Source: Halostella pelagica (lineage in GTDB: Archaea; Halobacteriota; Halobacteria; Halobacteriales; Natronoarchaeaceae). Taken from it: DNA of 64,000 bases. Location: assembly GCA_005954745.1 (NCBI GenBank), contig CP040678.1:2294001-2358000 (forward strand), written 5' to 3'. The notes below the pieces were generated by a model, which searched no databases, was not told where the DNA came from, and was given only the letters and a program-made list of their open reading frames with translations. Of this stretch, positions 25,072-33,845 are shown piece after piece (the stretch's first letter is position 1; every line of letters begins with the position of its first letter). The position numbers were made by a program, and so were the translations under genes.

Positions 25072-26322
25072 TTACTTCTCTCCGAGCGCAACCACGTTGC
25101 CGTACTCGTCGCCGTAGAACACCCGTCCGTCGCTGACACTCACAGCGCCGGTGACGGCGTAGTCGGCGTCGTGGTGCCACAGTTCCCGACCCTCTGCTAC
25201 GTCGACAGCGAACACCGCCTTGGATTCGTGGCCGAAGTAGAGGACGCCGTCGGCGACGACGGGCGGGGAGCCGAAGATCCCGTCCGTCTCGAACGTCCAA
25301 TCGACCATCCCGTCAGTGGCATCGACCGCCGCAGCGCTACCGTGAGAGAGGAACACAGTCCCGTCGACGACAGCGGGCGTTCCGCCGGCGGCCCGCTCGC
25401 GCACCTCCCAGTCTAAGTCGCCGCTCTCCGCGTCGATGGCGTACAGGTACGAGTCGGTGTCGGCGACGTACACCGTCCCGTCGACGACCGTCGTGCCGTG
25501 TCCGCCGCCGTTGCGGACCTCGTATTTCCATCGTTCGTCGCCGCTCGTGACGTCTATGGCGTACACGTAGTCGTCGTGACTCCCGACGTAGATGGTACTG
25601 TCTGTCACGGTCGGGTGTGAAGCGACTGGGGCCGCGGTGCGGAACCGCCAGTTCGTCTGTCCGTCGGCGACGTCCAATGCGTACAGATGGTCGTCGCTAC
25701 AGCCGACGTACAGCGTCCCGTCGACGACGATAGGGGTACTCCGAACGGGGGCTCCAAGGTCCGTCCGCCAGTGAACATCGCCGCTTGCGGCGTCGACCGC
25801 GAGCAGCCGTCCGTTCGAGTTCCCGACGAACGTCACCAGTCCGTCGCTCGCGCCTTCGACGCCGCCCGGAACCACGACCGGCGGCCCCGTCGAGACGCCG
25901 CCGCCGGTGTCGACAGTCCATTCGGTCGTCCCCTCCGTCGCGTCGACGGCGTACAGCGTGTCGTCCCAGCTTCCGACGTAGACGGTGTCGTCAGCGACGA
26001 CCGGCGCCCGCGTCACCCGGTCCTCGGCGGTTACGCGCCACAGTTCCTCGACGGAGTCCGTCGGACCGCTCGGTTCGTCGAGGGACCCGGAGTTCGCCGG
26101 GGTTCGCTGGAACGACGGCCACGAACCTTCGACGCGTACGTCTTGGTCGTCAGTTTCCGAGTCGTCCCCGTCAGTCGTGGACTCCGCACGAGCCGTTTCG
26201 TCTGCCGACGGCTCGGCGTCAGTACCTCCGTCGCCCGACAGCGATTCGACACACCCCGAGAAACACCCGATACCAGCGACGCCCGCCGCGCGCAGGAGCG
26301 TTCGTCTGCTCGTACGTTCCAT
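25072..26322 (-). CDS. Secreted PQQ-like beta-propeller lipoprotein
   Basis: 416 aa. Tat-type signal (RRTLLRAAGVAGIG) with lipobox FSGC (Cys24-region), an acidic Ser/Thr/Asp-rich linker (to about 80), then seven or so repeats of the type DDTVYVGSWDDTLYAVDATEGTTEW split over blades, the PQQ/BamB-like propeller. Probably a lipid-anchored surface protein; propellers of this type bind ligands or scaffold assemblies rather than always using PQQ. Convergent with rps8e, 6 bp apart. Compare with the larger propeller protein at 55440-59141 in the mobile element, which uses the same blade type. Confidence 0.88.
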   Translation of the reverse strand: MERTSRRTLLRAAGVAGIGCFSGCVESLSGDGGTDAEPSADETARAESTTDGDDSETDDQDVRVEGSWPSFQRTPANSGSLDEPSGPTDSVEELWRVTAEDRVTRAPVVADDTVYVGSWDDTLYAVDATEGTTEWTVDTGGGVSTGPPVVVPGGVEGASDGLVTFVGNSNGRLLAVDAASGDVHWRTDLGAPVRSTPIVVDGTLYVGCSDDHLYALDVADGQTNWRFRTAAPVASHPTVTDSTIYVGSHDDYVYAIDVTSGDERWKYEVRNGGGHGTTVVDGTVYVADTDSYLYAIDAESGDLDWEVRERAAGGTPAVVDGTVFLSHGSAAAVDATDGMVDWTFETDGIFGSPPVVADGVLYFGHESKAVFAVDVAEGRELWHHDADYAVTGAVSVSDGRVFYGDEYGNVVALGEK

Positions 26323-26390
26323 ACAGCACCGATTCGTATTTAAGCTGATAAATGGTCGGATATCCTAGCGCTGTACCTAAGCGGCGGCAG

Positions 26391-27386
26391 TCAGGGGCGC
26401 GGTGCGGCCTTCTGCAGCGCCGTCTCTGCGATGTTGCCGCCGTAGTCGGCGCTCCGCGACAACGAGTCGACGACCAGCCCCAGCAGTTGCGCCGCCGCGG
26501 GGTCGAGGTCGCGGAGTAGTTCCCGGAGGTCGCGGGTGCGCTCGTCGATAGCGAGAATGGACTCGCGCGCCTCGTTGGCCAGTGCAGTCGAGCGGTCCGG
26601 GTCCTCCATGAACAGCGCATCCATCGCCTTGTTGATGACGTCGGCGGAGTCGTCGTGGACCGTCTGCAGGCCGTCAGTGACGCCGTCGGGAACGTCGCCG
26701 AGTTCCAGCGCGAGGTGGGCTATCTTCGCGGCGTGGTCGGCGATCCGTTCGAGTTGGCGGGCGGAGGAGTGATAGTCGAAACACACCTCTCGGGGGAGTC
26801 CGAGTTCCTTGGCCGCTCGCGGCGAGCGCAGCGTCGCCCGGAAGATGCGCGACACCACGAAGTACAGCCTGTCCACGTCGTCGTCGCGCTCGATCACGTC
26901 CCGGGCCAGGTCGTCGTCGTTCTCGACCAGCGCCGTCACCGCGTCTTCGAGCATCGACTGGGAGATCAGCCGCATCCGCGTCACCGCGTTTTCGATGGAC
27001 AGTTCGGAGGAGTCGAGCAGGTCCTGAAGAACGACGCGTTCGCTGGTCTCTTCGAGTACTTCCACGCCGACGAGGCCCTGGACCGCGTCGCGGATGGCCC
27101 GGCGCTGGTCCGTCGTGATGCGATTGGCCTCTAGCGCGATGATGTCGAACCCGCTGACGTACATCGTCATCACCGCGCGGGTCAGCTGTTCGCCCTCCAG
27201 TTCCGACACGTCGAGTGACCCTTCGACTCGTTCGGAGTCGCTGCGCGGCGTGAGCAAGAGCGTATCATCTTCCGGATAGAACACGACCTCGCTTCCGGCG
27301 CTAACATCGTTGTCTGTCGCCCACGATTTGGGGAGAGAAACAGTAAACGTCGATCCGCCGGTGACCTGGACCTTTCGGGTCTCCAT
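26391..27386 (-). CDS. AbrB-PhoU family phosphate regulator
   Basis: 331 aa. N-terminal SpoVT/AbrB-like swapped-hairpin domain (METRKVQVTGGSTFTVSLPK, 1-45) that may bind DNA, followed by two PhoU-type three-helix bundles (about 110-210 and 220-325) with acidic ExxxD motifs and CFDYHSSARQLERIADHAAK. In haloarchaea such fusions are presumed regulators of the pst operon, which diverges from this gene. Start at 27386 is favoured over 27440: it gives the standard AbrB start, and a TATA-like box sits 25 bp upstream, the spacing of a leaderless message. Confidence 0.88.
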   Translation of the reverse strand: METRKVQVTGGSTFTVSLPKSWATDNDVSAGSEVVFYPEDDTLLLTPRSDSERVEGSLDVSELEGEQLTRAVMTMYVSGFDIIALEANRITTDQRRAIRDAVQGLVGVEVLEETSERVVLQDLLDSSELSIENAVTRMRLISQSMLEDAVTALVENDDDLARDVIERDDDVDRLYFVVSRIFRATLRSPRAAKELGLPREVCFDYHSSARQLERIADHAAKIAHLALELGDVPDGVTDGLQTVHDDSADVINKAMDALFMEDPDRSTALANEARESILAIDERTRDLRELLRDLDPAAAQLLGLVVDSLSRSADYGGNIAETALQKAAPRP

Positions 27387-27407
27387 ATCCGTCAGTACGG
27401 GAACGAC

Positions 27408-27416
27408 AATATAAAA
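27408..27416 (-). promoter_or_regulatory. TATA-like box of the AbrB-PhoU gene (leaderless)
   Basis: On the minus strand reads TTTTATATT, centred about 25 bp before the ATG at 27386, so transcription would begin at or near the start codon. A second AT-rich box (GATATATATAATC) lies about 18 bp further upstream. Confidence 0.5.
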
Positions 27417-27645
27417 ACACACGATTATATATATCCGCACGGAGTCGGCTCGTTGATTTTCCGCTCATTCCTCGGCGGGCGATTACGCGTTCGGAGCCGT
27501 CGAACCCAAACCGAGCCGCCGTTCTTGTTTTCCGCAGTATCTATCCGAAAACGCGGGGGAGAGCGCGTCGTTTCCGCGCACCGTTTGCCGAATATGCGCT
27601 ATAGACAGAATAAATATGTAGCTCTATATAGCGATCATAGCAGAC

Positions 27646-27657
27646 TACTTATTAGTC
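27646..27657 (+). promoter_or_regulatory. Candidate TATA region of pstS
   Basis: TACTTATTAGTC centred about 25 bp before the pstS ATG; an alternative TATA-like CTCTATATAGC lies at about 27622-27632 and would give a short leader. The 290-bp gap between the divergent genes is AT-rich near both promoters. No PHO box can be defined by eye. Confidence 0.4.
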
Positions 27658-27676
27658 ATTGCCCGTCTTTCAAGCG

Positions 27677-28645
27677 ATGTCGGAAGACACGTCGCGTCGC
27701 CGGTCAGAGTTCTCTCGACGGGGGTTTCTGGCTGCGGCGGGAGTTGCGAGCGTTACCGGGTTAACTGGATGCGCTCGGGTGTTCGGCAGTGAGAACAGGC
27801 AAGTAAACATCGCCGGTAGCAGTACAGTGTTTCCAATCGCCGAGGCGGTCGCGTCCGACTACACGCAGAAGAACCCCACCGTAAACGTCTCGGTCAGCAA
27901 GACCGGCAGCGGCGGCGGGTTCTCGAACTTCTTCTGTCCCGGTATGACGGACATCAACAACGCCAGCCGTCCGATCGCCGATGCGGAGCGAGAGCAGTGC
28001 GCCGACAACGGCGTCGACCCCGTCGAGTTCGTCGTTGGGACGGACGCCCTCACGGTGGTCGTCAACGACGAGGCCAACTGGGTCGACTGCATGACGGTCG
28101 ACGAACTCCGCCAGGTGTGGATGGCGGGAGGGGCCAAACAGTGGAGCGACATCCGCGACGAGTGGCCCGACGAGGAGTTCGAACTGTTCGGACCGGCCAC
28201 CGTCAGCGGCACGTTCGATTACTTCCGCGAGACGATCGTCGGCGAGGAGGAGAACCACCGGAACGACTACTCGGCGACCGAGAAGGACCGCACTATCGTT
28301 CGCGGCGTGCGCGGGTCGCAGTACGCGATGGGCTACTTCGGTTTCGCCTACTACAGCGAGAATCCGGAGACGGTGAAAGCGGTCGCCATCGACGACGGGT
28401 CGGGCTGCGTCGAGCCGTCGCTCGAAACGGCCAAGAAAGGCACTTACCGGCCGCTCTCGCGCCCGCTGTTCACGTACGTCTCGAAGCAGTCGCTGGCGGA
28501 CGAGACGGTTCGGGATTTCGTCCGGTTCTATCTGGAGAAGGCGGCGACGGACCTCGTTTCCGAGGTCGGCTACGTGCCGATAACGGACGAGACGCTAGAG
28601 GAGAACCTGAACAAACTCGACGCGGCCGTGGAGGACGTGCAATGA
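27677..28645 (+). CDS. pstS: Phosphate-binding lipoprotein PstS
   Basis: 322 aa. Tat-like SRRGFLAAAG with lipobox LTGC (Cys32): folded export and lipid anchor. NIAGSSTVFPIAEAVASDY and SKTGSGGGFSNFFCPGMTDI carry the Ser/Thr phosphate-contact loops; NNASRPIADAE completes the site; FGPATVSGTFDYFRE is the second-lobe loop. First gene of pstSCAB-phoU; binds phosphate outside the membrane and hands it to PstCA. Confidence 0.95.
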   Translation: MSEDTSRRRSEFSRRGFLAAAGVASVTGLTGCARVFGSENRQVNIAGSSTVFPIAEAVASDYTQKNPTVNVSVSKTGSGGGFSNFFCPGMTDINNASRPIADAEREQCADNGVDPVEFVVGTDALTVVVNDEANWVDCMTVDELRQVWMAGGAKQWSDIRDEWPDEEFELFGPATVSGTFDYFRETIVGEEENHRNDYSATEKDRTIVRGVRGSQYAMGYFGFAYYSENPETVKAVAIDDGSGCVEPSLETAKKGTYRPLSRPLFTYVSKQSLADETVRDFVRFYLEKAATDLVSEVGYVPITDETLEENLNKLDAAVEDVQ

Positions 28646-28683
28646 CCGAGCCGACTTCGACCGAACCCGAGGTGTTCGAATGA
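28642..28683 (+). CDS. 13-codon bridging micro-ORF between pstS and pstC
   Basis: Starts in ATGA with the pstS stop and ends in ATGA with the pstC start; product MTEPTSTEPEVFE. Its reading frame exactly spans the 34-bp gap. Whether it is translated is unknown; it would couple PstC synthesis to PstS. Confidence 0.3.
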   Translation: MTEPTSTEPEVFE

Positions 28684-29615
28684 GCAGCGCGAACGCCCCC
28701 GACCTGACCCGAGACGACGGGCGGACGAGACGTGAGGCCGTGGTCAGACTGGTGTTTTTCGTCTGTGCGGTACTTTCGGTGCTGACGACTATCGGTATCG
28801 TCTTGACGCTGCTGTCGGACTCTGTGGCATTCTTCGCCGAGGTGTCGCCGGTACAGTTCCTGACGGGAACGTCGTGGAGTCCCGCGAACGACCCCGTCAA
28901 CTTCGGCGTCCTACCGCTCGTCACCGGGACGCTCGTCATCACCATCGGGGCCGCCGCCGTCGCGCTTCCGATCGGACTGCTCACCGCTATCTACCTGAGC
29001 GAGTACGCGAGCGACCGCGCGCGGTCGGTGCTGAAGCCGGCACTGGAGGTCCTCGCTGGCGTCCCGACGGTCATCTACGGCTACTTCGCGCTGGTGTACG
29101 TCACGCCGGCGCTCGCAACGATATTCCCCACTATCGACACGTTCAACGCGCTCTCCGCGTCGCTCATCGTCGGCATCATGATAATCCCGATGGTGTCGTC
29201 GATCAGCGAGGACGCGATGAGCGCTGTGCCGGACTCGCTCCGCAACGCGAGTTACGGCCTGGGAGCGACGAAGTTCACCGTCTCGACGAGCGTCGTCGTC
29301 CCGGCGTCCGTGTCGGGTATCGCCTCCTCGTTCATCCTCGCGCTCTCGCGCGCCATCGGCGAGACGATGGCCGTCACCATCGCCGCGGGGAACACGCCGC
29401 GTCTGGTCGACCTCACCGACCCCGCGGGCGTGTTTCTGAACTCCATCCAGACGATGACCGCTGCGATGGTACAGCTCGGCGCGAGCGACGTGACAGGACA
29501 GTCTATCGCGTACAAGAGCCTCTTCGCCGTCGGGCTCACGCTCTTCGTAATCACCTTCGCAATGAACCTCGTCAGTGAATGGATCGCTTCGCGCTACAGG
29601 GAGGAGTACAGATAG
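28680..29615 (+). CDS. pstC: Phosphate ABC transporter permease PstC
   Basis: 311 aa, six predicted membrane helices after a 20-residue cytoplasmic N-terminus. The permease coupling loop reads PDSLRNASYGLGATKFTVST followed by VVVPASVSGIASSFILALSRAIGE, the EAA motif that docks on PstB. High-affinity phosphate import. Its ATG overlaps the stop of the bridging micro-ORF. Confidence 0.94.
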   Translation: MSSANAPDLTRDDGRTRREAVVRLVFFVCAVLSVLTTIGIVLTLLSDSVAFFAEVSPVQFLTGTSWSPANDPVNFGVLPLVTGTLVITIGAAAVALPIGLLTAIYLSEYASDRARSVLKPALEVLAGVPTVIYGYFALVYVTPALATIFPTIDTFNALSASLIVGIMIIPMVSSISEDAMSAVPDSLRNASYGLGATKFTVSTSVVVPASVSGIASSFILALSRAIGETMAVTIAAGNTPRLVDLTDPAGVFLNSIQTMTAAMVQLGASDVTGQSIAYKSLFAVGLTLFVITFAMNLVSEWIASRYREEYR

Positions 29616-30497
29616 ATGGCGACTGATACGCGAGATTCAACGTCGTTCGAGCGGGTCAGTCGCGCGAAAGACATCGCGTTCGAGTATCTGACGCTCGGAG
29701 CGACGTTGCTCGGCATCGTCGCGCTCGCGGTGTTGCTGAGCTACGTCGCGGTCGACGCGGTCGGGTGGCTGAACTGGCAGTTCCTCACCAGCCCGCCCCA
29801 TCCAATGCCGGAGAAGGCCGGTATCTTCCCGGCGCTCGTCGGCTCTATCTTCCTGATGCTGCTTATCGCTCTCATCACGTTCCCCCTCGGTGTCGGCGCA
29901 GCCGTCTACCTGGAGGAGTACGCGCCTGACAGCCGCCTCACGAAGTTCATCCAGCTCAACATCGCAAACCTCGCCGGCGTTCCGTCCGTCGTGTACGGAC
30001 TGCTCGGGCTCGGGCTGTTCGTCCAGTTAGTCAGCCTGGGCTATGGGTCGCTGCTGGTCGCCGGCTTTACCATCTCGCTGCTCATCCTGCCCATCGTCAT
30101 CATCTCCGCCCAGGAGGCGATCCAGTCCGTGCCGGACTCGATGCGACAGGCCTCGTACGGGATGGGCGCGACGAAATGGCAGACGATCAAAAACGTCGTC
30201 CTGCCGGAGTCGCTCCCCGGGATCCTCACGGGAACTATCCTGGCGCTCGGTAGAGCGATCGGCGAGACGGCTCCGCTGATCATGATCGGCGCGCCGACGA
30301 CGGTGTTCGGGGTTCCGAACGGACCGCTGGCCAAGATCAGCGCGATGCCCATGCAGATATACACGTGGGCGGAGTACCCTGACAAGGCGTTCCAGCACGG
30401 GGTTCTCGCCGCCGGCGTGGTGACGCTGCTGGTCGTACTGCTTTCGATCAACTCCATCGCGATACTCATCCGCAACAGATACCAGACCCAGAGCTAA
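29616..30497 (+). CDS. pstA: Phosphate ABC transporter permease PstA
   Basis: 293 aa, six membrane helices; EAA loop [20 protein letters not shown] then [23 protein letters not shown] directly follows the pstC stop with no gap. Forms the membrane channel with PstC. Confidence 0.94.
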   Translation: MATDTRDSTSFERVSRAKDIAFEYLTLGATLLGIVALAVLLSYVAVDAVGWLNWQFLTSPPHPMPEKAGIFPALVGSIFLMLLIALITFPLGVGAAVYLEEYAPDSRLTKFIQLNIANLAGVPSVVYGLLGLGLFVQLVSLGYGSLLVAGFTISLLILPIVIISAQEAIQSVPDSMRQASYGMGATKWQTIKNVVLPESLPGILTGTILALGRAIGETAPLIMIGAPTTVFGVPNGPLAKISAMPMQIYTWAEYPDKAFQHGVLAAGVVTLLVVLLSINSIAILIRNRYQTQS

Positions 30498-30499
30498 CA

Positions 30500-31366
30500 A
30501 TGACACAGCAAAACGTGACGACATCGGAATCGGACGACGACAGTTCGACCGCGTCGCCGGAACCGGGTTCCGGAATCGCTTCGAACGGTACCGCAGAAGC
30601 CGAGACAACCACGACTCGCTCCGTCATCGAATCCCGCAATCTCGATGTCTACTACGGCGAGGAGCGAGCGCTCCAGGAGATAGACATCGAGATACCAGCG
30701 GAGAAGGTGACGGCGATAATCGGGCCGTCCGGTTGCGGGAAGTCGACGTTCTTGCGGTGTATCAACCGGATGAACGACCTGGTTGATTCGGCACGTGTCG
30801 AGGGCGAGTTGCTGTTCGAGGGGAAGAACGTCTACGACGCGGACGTGGACCCGGTCGCGCTCCGGCGGCGGATCGGGATGGTGTTTCAGGCACCGAACCC
30901 GTTCCCCAAGAGCATCTACGACAACGTCGCGTACGGACTCCGAGTGCAAGACGACACGGAGAACCTCGACGAGCGCGTGGAGACGGCGCTGCGCCGCGCG
31001 GCGCTGTGGGACGAGGTCAACGACCGCCTCGACGAATCGGCGCTCGACCTCTCGGGGGGCCAACAACAACGGCTCTGTATCGCCCGCGCCATCGCGCCCG
31101 ACCCCGACGTCCTCCTGATGGACGAACCCGCCAGCGCGCTCGACCCCGTCGCCACCTCCCAGATCGAAGACCTCATCGAAGAACTCGCCCAGGACTACAC
31201 CGTCGTCATCGTCACCCACAACATGCAACAGGCCGCACGCATCTCCGACAAAACCGCCGTCTTCCTCACCGGCGGCGAACTCGTCGAGTTCGACGACACC
31301 AGCGTCGTCTTCGAAAACCCCGAACACCAGCGCGTCGAAGATTACATCACCGGTAAGTTCGGATAA
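30500..31366 (+). CDS. pstB: Phosphate ABC transporter ATPase PstB
   Basis: 288 aa. Acidic Ser/Thr-rich 45-residue extension, then Walker [11 protein letters not shown] (about 75-84), Q-loop [13 protein letters not shown], signature [14 protein letters not shown], Walker [14 protein letters not shown] and the switch His in [10 protein letters not shown]. Powers phosphate uptake with PstC/PstA. The 3' third (from about 31060) prefers C-ending codons and GAA over GAG far more than the 5' two thirds, suggesting mosaic origin, perhaps gene conversion with a paralogue. Confidence 0.95.
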   Translation: MTQQNVTTSESDDDSSTASPEPGSGIASNGTAEAETTTTRSVIESRNLDVYYGEERALQEIDIEIPAEKVTAIIGPSGCGKSTFLRCINRMNDLVDSARVEGELLFEGKNVYDADVDPVALRRRIGMVFQAPNPFPKSIYDNVAYGLRVQDDTENLDERVETALRRAALWDEVNDRLDESALDLSGGQQQRLCIARAIAPDPDVLLMDEPASALDPVATSQIEDLIEELAQDYTVVIVTHNMQQAARISDKTAVFLTGGELVEFDDTSVVFENPEHQRVEDYITGKFG

Positions 31367-31372
31367 TCACCT

Positions 31373-32050
31373 ATGGCGAGACAGAACTACCAGGACAAAC
31401 TGGACGAACTCCGTGAAGACGTCCTGTACATGAGCGAGGTCGTCCTCGAACGTCTCAGGATGGCGCTCGACGCGCTGGAGCGCAAGGACAAGGAGATGGC
31501 CAACGAGGTCATCGACGGCGACGACGAGATAAATCAGATGTACCTGGACCTCGAACAGGACTGCATCGACCTCCTCGCTCTCCAACAGCCCGTGGCGAGC
31601 GACCTCCGCTTTATCGCGGCGACGTTCAAGATCATCACCGACCTCGAACGGGTCGGCGACCTCGCCACCAACATCGGCGAGTACACCTTCCGTGCGACCA
31701 AGGACGTGTTCCCCGAGGTAGACGTACAGGAGATCGGGACCGTCACCCTCGACATGGTCGAGGAGGCGATGGACGCGTACGACCGCGAGGACACCGATCT
31801 GTGCCGCGACATCGCGGCGGCTGACGACGACCTCGACCAGCTCTGCGAACGGGCGAGCGAGATAGTCGTCCGTGACCTGATCGAACGCGAGCTCGAAACG
31901 ACCGACGAAGAAGACGTAGAGGACCTCCTGCAGGACGTCTCCCGTCTCCTGCTCACTATCCGCGACCTGGAGCGTGTCGGCGACCACGCCGTCAACATCA
32001 GTGCGCGGACGCTGTACATGGTCGAAAACGACGACGAACTGATCTACTGA
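31373..32050 (+). CDS. phoU: Phosphate transport regulator PhoU
   Basis: 225 aa, two three-helix bundles with metal-binding acidic motifs (DLERVGDLATNIGEY and its second copy DLERVGDHAVNISAR). Restrains Pst activity when phosphate is ample. Begins 6 bp after pstB, last gene of the operon. Unlike the AbrB-PhoU protein upstream it has no DNA-binding domain. Confidence 0.94.
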   Translation: MARQNYQDKLDELREDVLYMSEVVLERLRMALDALERKDKEMANEVIDGDDEINQMYLDLEQDCIDLLALQQPVASDLRFIAATFKIITDLERVGDLATNIGEYTFRATKDVFPEVDVQEIGTVTLDMVEEAMDAYDREDTDLCRDIAAADDDLDQLCERASEIVVRDLIERELETTDEEDVEDLLQDVSRLLLTIRDLERVGDHAVNISARTLYMVENDDELIY

Positions 32051-32061
32051 GCGGGCTGTCT

Positions 32062-32622
32062 CTACTGGTCGTCTATCGCAACGACGTCGTCCTCGAACCG
32101 CCACGTCGTCTCCGACCGCCAGGTCGGTGCGTCGACGCCCGGGAGCGTTTTCAGGCGCGGTCGAACCATCGCCCACCACGGTTCCGGGTCGTCGTAGCCC
32201 GCCGACTGCGCCGGATACACGTCCTCCCTGAACGACGGTTCCTTGACGGGGCCGTTCGCCGCCAGATAGTCGAAGGCGGCGCGGACGGCGTCTCGCCGCC
32301 AGTCTCGCATCATCCTACTCGTCCCAGGAACCTCCAGGTCGTCGATCGCCGACGACAGCGAACGCTCCGTTCTCTCGTCGCTCGGCCCGAACGCGGAAAC
32401 CGGTCGAAACCAGACGGATCGGTCCTCGTCGACCGTCTTCCGCCGGACCTGCTGCTTCCCGGCGAGTTCGGTCAGTTTGGCCGCCGCCGTCTGGTCGGAA
32501 ACCTTGGCGGCAGACGCGATTTCACCCGTCGATAGCGGGTCCGCGTCCCGAAAGACGCCGAGGATCCGCTCGTCCGACACCCCCTCGACGTATCCCCACG
32601 CGCTCTCGTCGTCACCGCTCAT
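32062..32622 (-). CDS. MarR/ArsR-type winged-helix protein
   Basis: 186 aa. After a short acidic N-terminus, ILGVFRDADPLSTGEIASAA then KVSDQTAAAKLTELAGKQQV and RRKTVDEDRSVWF form a winged helix. The C-terminal part (about 100-186) contains RRDAVRAAFDYLAANGPV and a Trp-rich segment ending in VVAIDDQ; this half resembles a haloarchaeal helical domain of unknown role. Convergent with phoU. Probably a transcription factor; target unknown. Confidence 0.72.
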   Translation of the reverse strand: MSGDDESAWGYVEGVSDERILGVFRDADPLSTGEIASAAKVSDQTAAAKLTELAGKQQVRRKTVDEDRSVWFRPVSAFGPSDERTERSLSSAIDDLEVPGTSRMMRDWRRDAVRAAFDYLAANGPVKEPSFREDVYPAQSAGYDDPEPWWAMVRPRLKTLPGVDAPTWRSETTWRFEDDVVAIDDQ

Positions 32623-32835
32623 ACGCGAGGATACGGACCTCCTCCTCTTGGGCTTTTGGTGTCACTGGTTCCGCCTCAGCGAGCACCGACGACGGCCGTA
32701 TCCCAGCCGAAACCGGTTGCTGAAACGGGGTAATCGCCGCTTGAACTCGCTGTACGTCGGACAGTGCCCGTGTCTCCGGCTACTAACCTCCCAAAGTGAT
32801 TTGGCTCCGGACTTTTTCCCCTGTCGCTTGAAGAG

Positions 32836-33204
32836 ATGAGTATGGCAGAGAGTAATCAGCAGGTCTCACAGAAACGTTTCACTAACTCAGCAACCGACCT
32901 GCCGCTCGACAATGTATTCGAGGTCCTCGCGGACCAGCGGCGGCGAAACCTGTTACGCTACCTGCTAGAGTGCGATCCTCCGGCGACAGTCACGGAGATG
33001 GCTGACGCCCTCCTGGCGGATGCCGGAACCGAAGGGGTCGAGGAGCGGCGAAACCTGCGAATCTCGCTCCATCACGTCCACCTCCCGAAACTGGACGAGA
33101 CGGGCTTCGTCGACTACGACGCGGAGACGAACCGAGTCGTCGGCCGGAACGGCATCGACCAGATAGCACCGTATCTCGACATCACCGAGACTCTCGAACG
33201 CTGA
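32836..33204 (+). CDS. DUF7344-like winged-helix regulator
   Basis: 122 aa. The sequence LDNVFEVLADQRRRNLLRYL, then a helix and LRISLHHVHLPKLDETGFVD and YDAETNRVVG, is the pattern of the haloarchaeal ArsR-like/DUF7344 family. Start at 32836 has two in-frame Met codons within three residues; either is possible. A 213-bp intergenic region precedes it. Stand-alone regulator; target unknown. Confidence 0.82.
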   Translation: MSMAESNQQVSQKRFTNSATDLPLDNVFEVLADQRRRNLLRYLLECDPPATVTEMADALLADAGTEGVEERRNLRISLHHVHLPKLDETGFVDYDAETNRVVGRNGIDQIAPYLDITETLER

Positions 33205-33344
33205 CACGACCGACCGCGAGTCGCCGGTGTGCCATCCGCGCTCGGAACTGAGTTGCCTCTCGTTCTCGTCGGACTGGGACGACAGATACAGAGACGCGTA
33301 CGGACGCCCGACAGTATAACTTGTTCAGCGTGGTAGTGGGCCGT

Positions 33345-33554
33345 ATGGAGCTGGGACGTCCAACGCGCGATTCCGAGGCTGACCGCGAATGCCCGGAGTG
33401 CAACAGCCAGAACACGGTTCGGCGCGGCGAGGAACGCGAAACGTTCGAAAACGGGCAGACCGTCGTCAAGCGCGAGCACTACACCTGTAAAGACTGTAAC
33501 GCTAGCTGGTGGGTGGACATCTGGCCGGACGACCGCGTGTACGTCAGCGGGTGA
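33345..33554 (+). CDS. Small zinc-ribbon protein
   Basis: 69 aa. Two CxxC pairs: CPECNSQNTV and CKDCNASWWVDIW, about 30 residues apart, forming a rubredoxin-like zinc ribbon. The Met at 33345 gives a normal acidic N-terminus. Such isolated ribbons are frequent in haloarchaea; role unknown. Confidence 0.75.
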   Translation: MELGRPTRDSEADRECPECNSQNTVRRGEERETFENGQTVVKREHYTCKDCNASWWVDIWPDDRVYVSG

Positions 33555-33710
33555 CGGTCACGCCGGAGGAACGTTCGCGGTTTCAGGCGGCGAGTCGACA
33601 CCGTCGGTACAGCTCGATACGTGAGGTCCGCCATCTCCGCGCCGTAGTTTGACAGGGTAGTTACTCGCCGCCGACGCACTGCGAGCGTGCGGAGATTCTC
33701 GGATCGGCTG

Positions 33711-33788
33711 ATACTGTCGGCTGTAACTTCGAAACGATACTCAGATCCCGGAGTCCGAGGTTCTTCAAGGGATTACAGCCGACAGTAT
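33711..33788. repeat. MITE-like palindromic repeat, copy C
   Basis: 78 bp with perfect 16-bp inverted ends ATACTGTCGGCTGTAA (33711-33726) and TTACAGCCGACAGTAT (33773-33788). The interior matches the reverse complement of copy A (shared CTTCG, AACGATACTC and TTCTTCAAGGGA blocks), so the two copies are inserted in opposite orientation. Lies in the 290-bp gap 33555-33845; the rest of the gap shows nothing else clear. Confidence 0.85.
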
Positions 33789-33845
33789 GAAGCCTCTCTG
33801 TCGACCTCGGCCGGTCGGCGAAACCGCAGAAACGGAAAACCCGTT

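Noticed and set aside
28646-28679. Frameshift joining pstS and pstC or a truncated pstC
   Set aside because: Both proteins have complete, typical ends; the gap is instead spanned by a separate micro-ORF.
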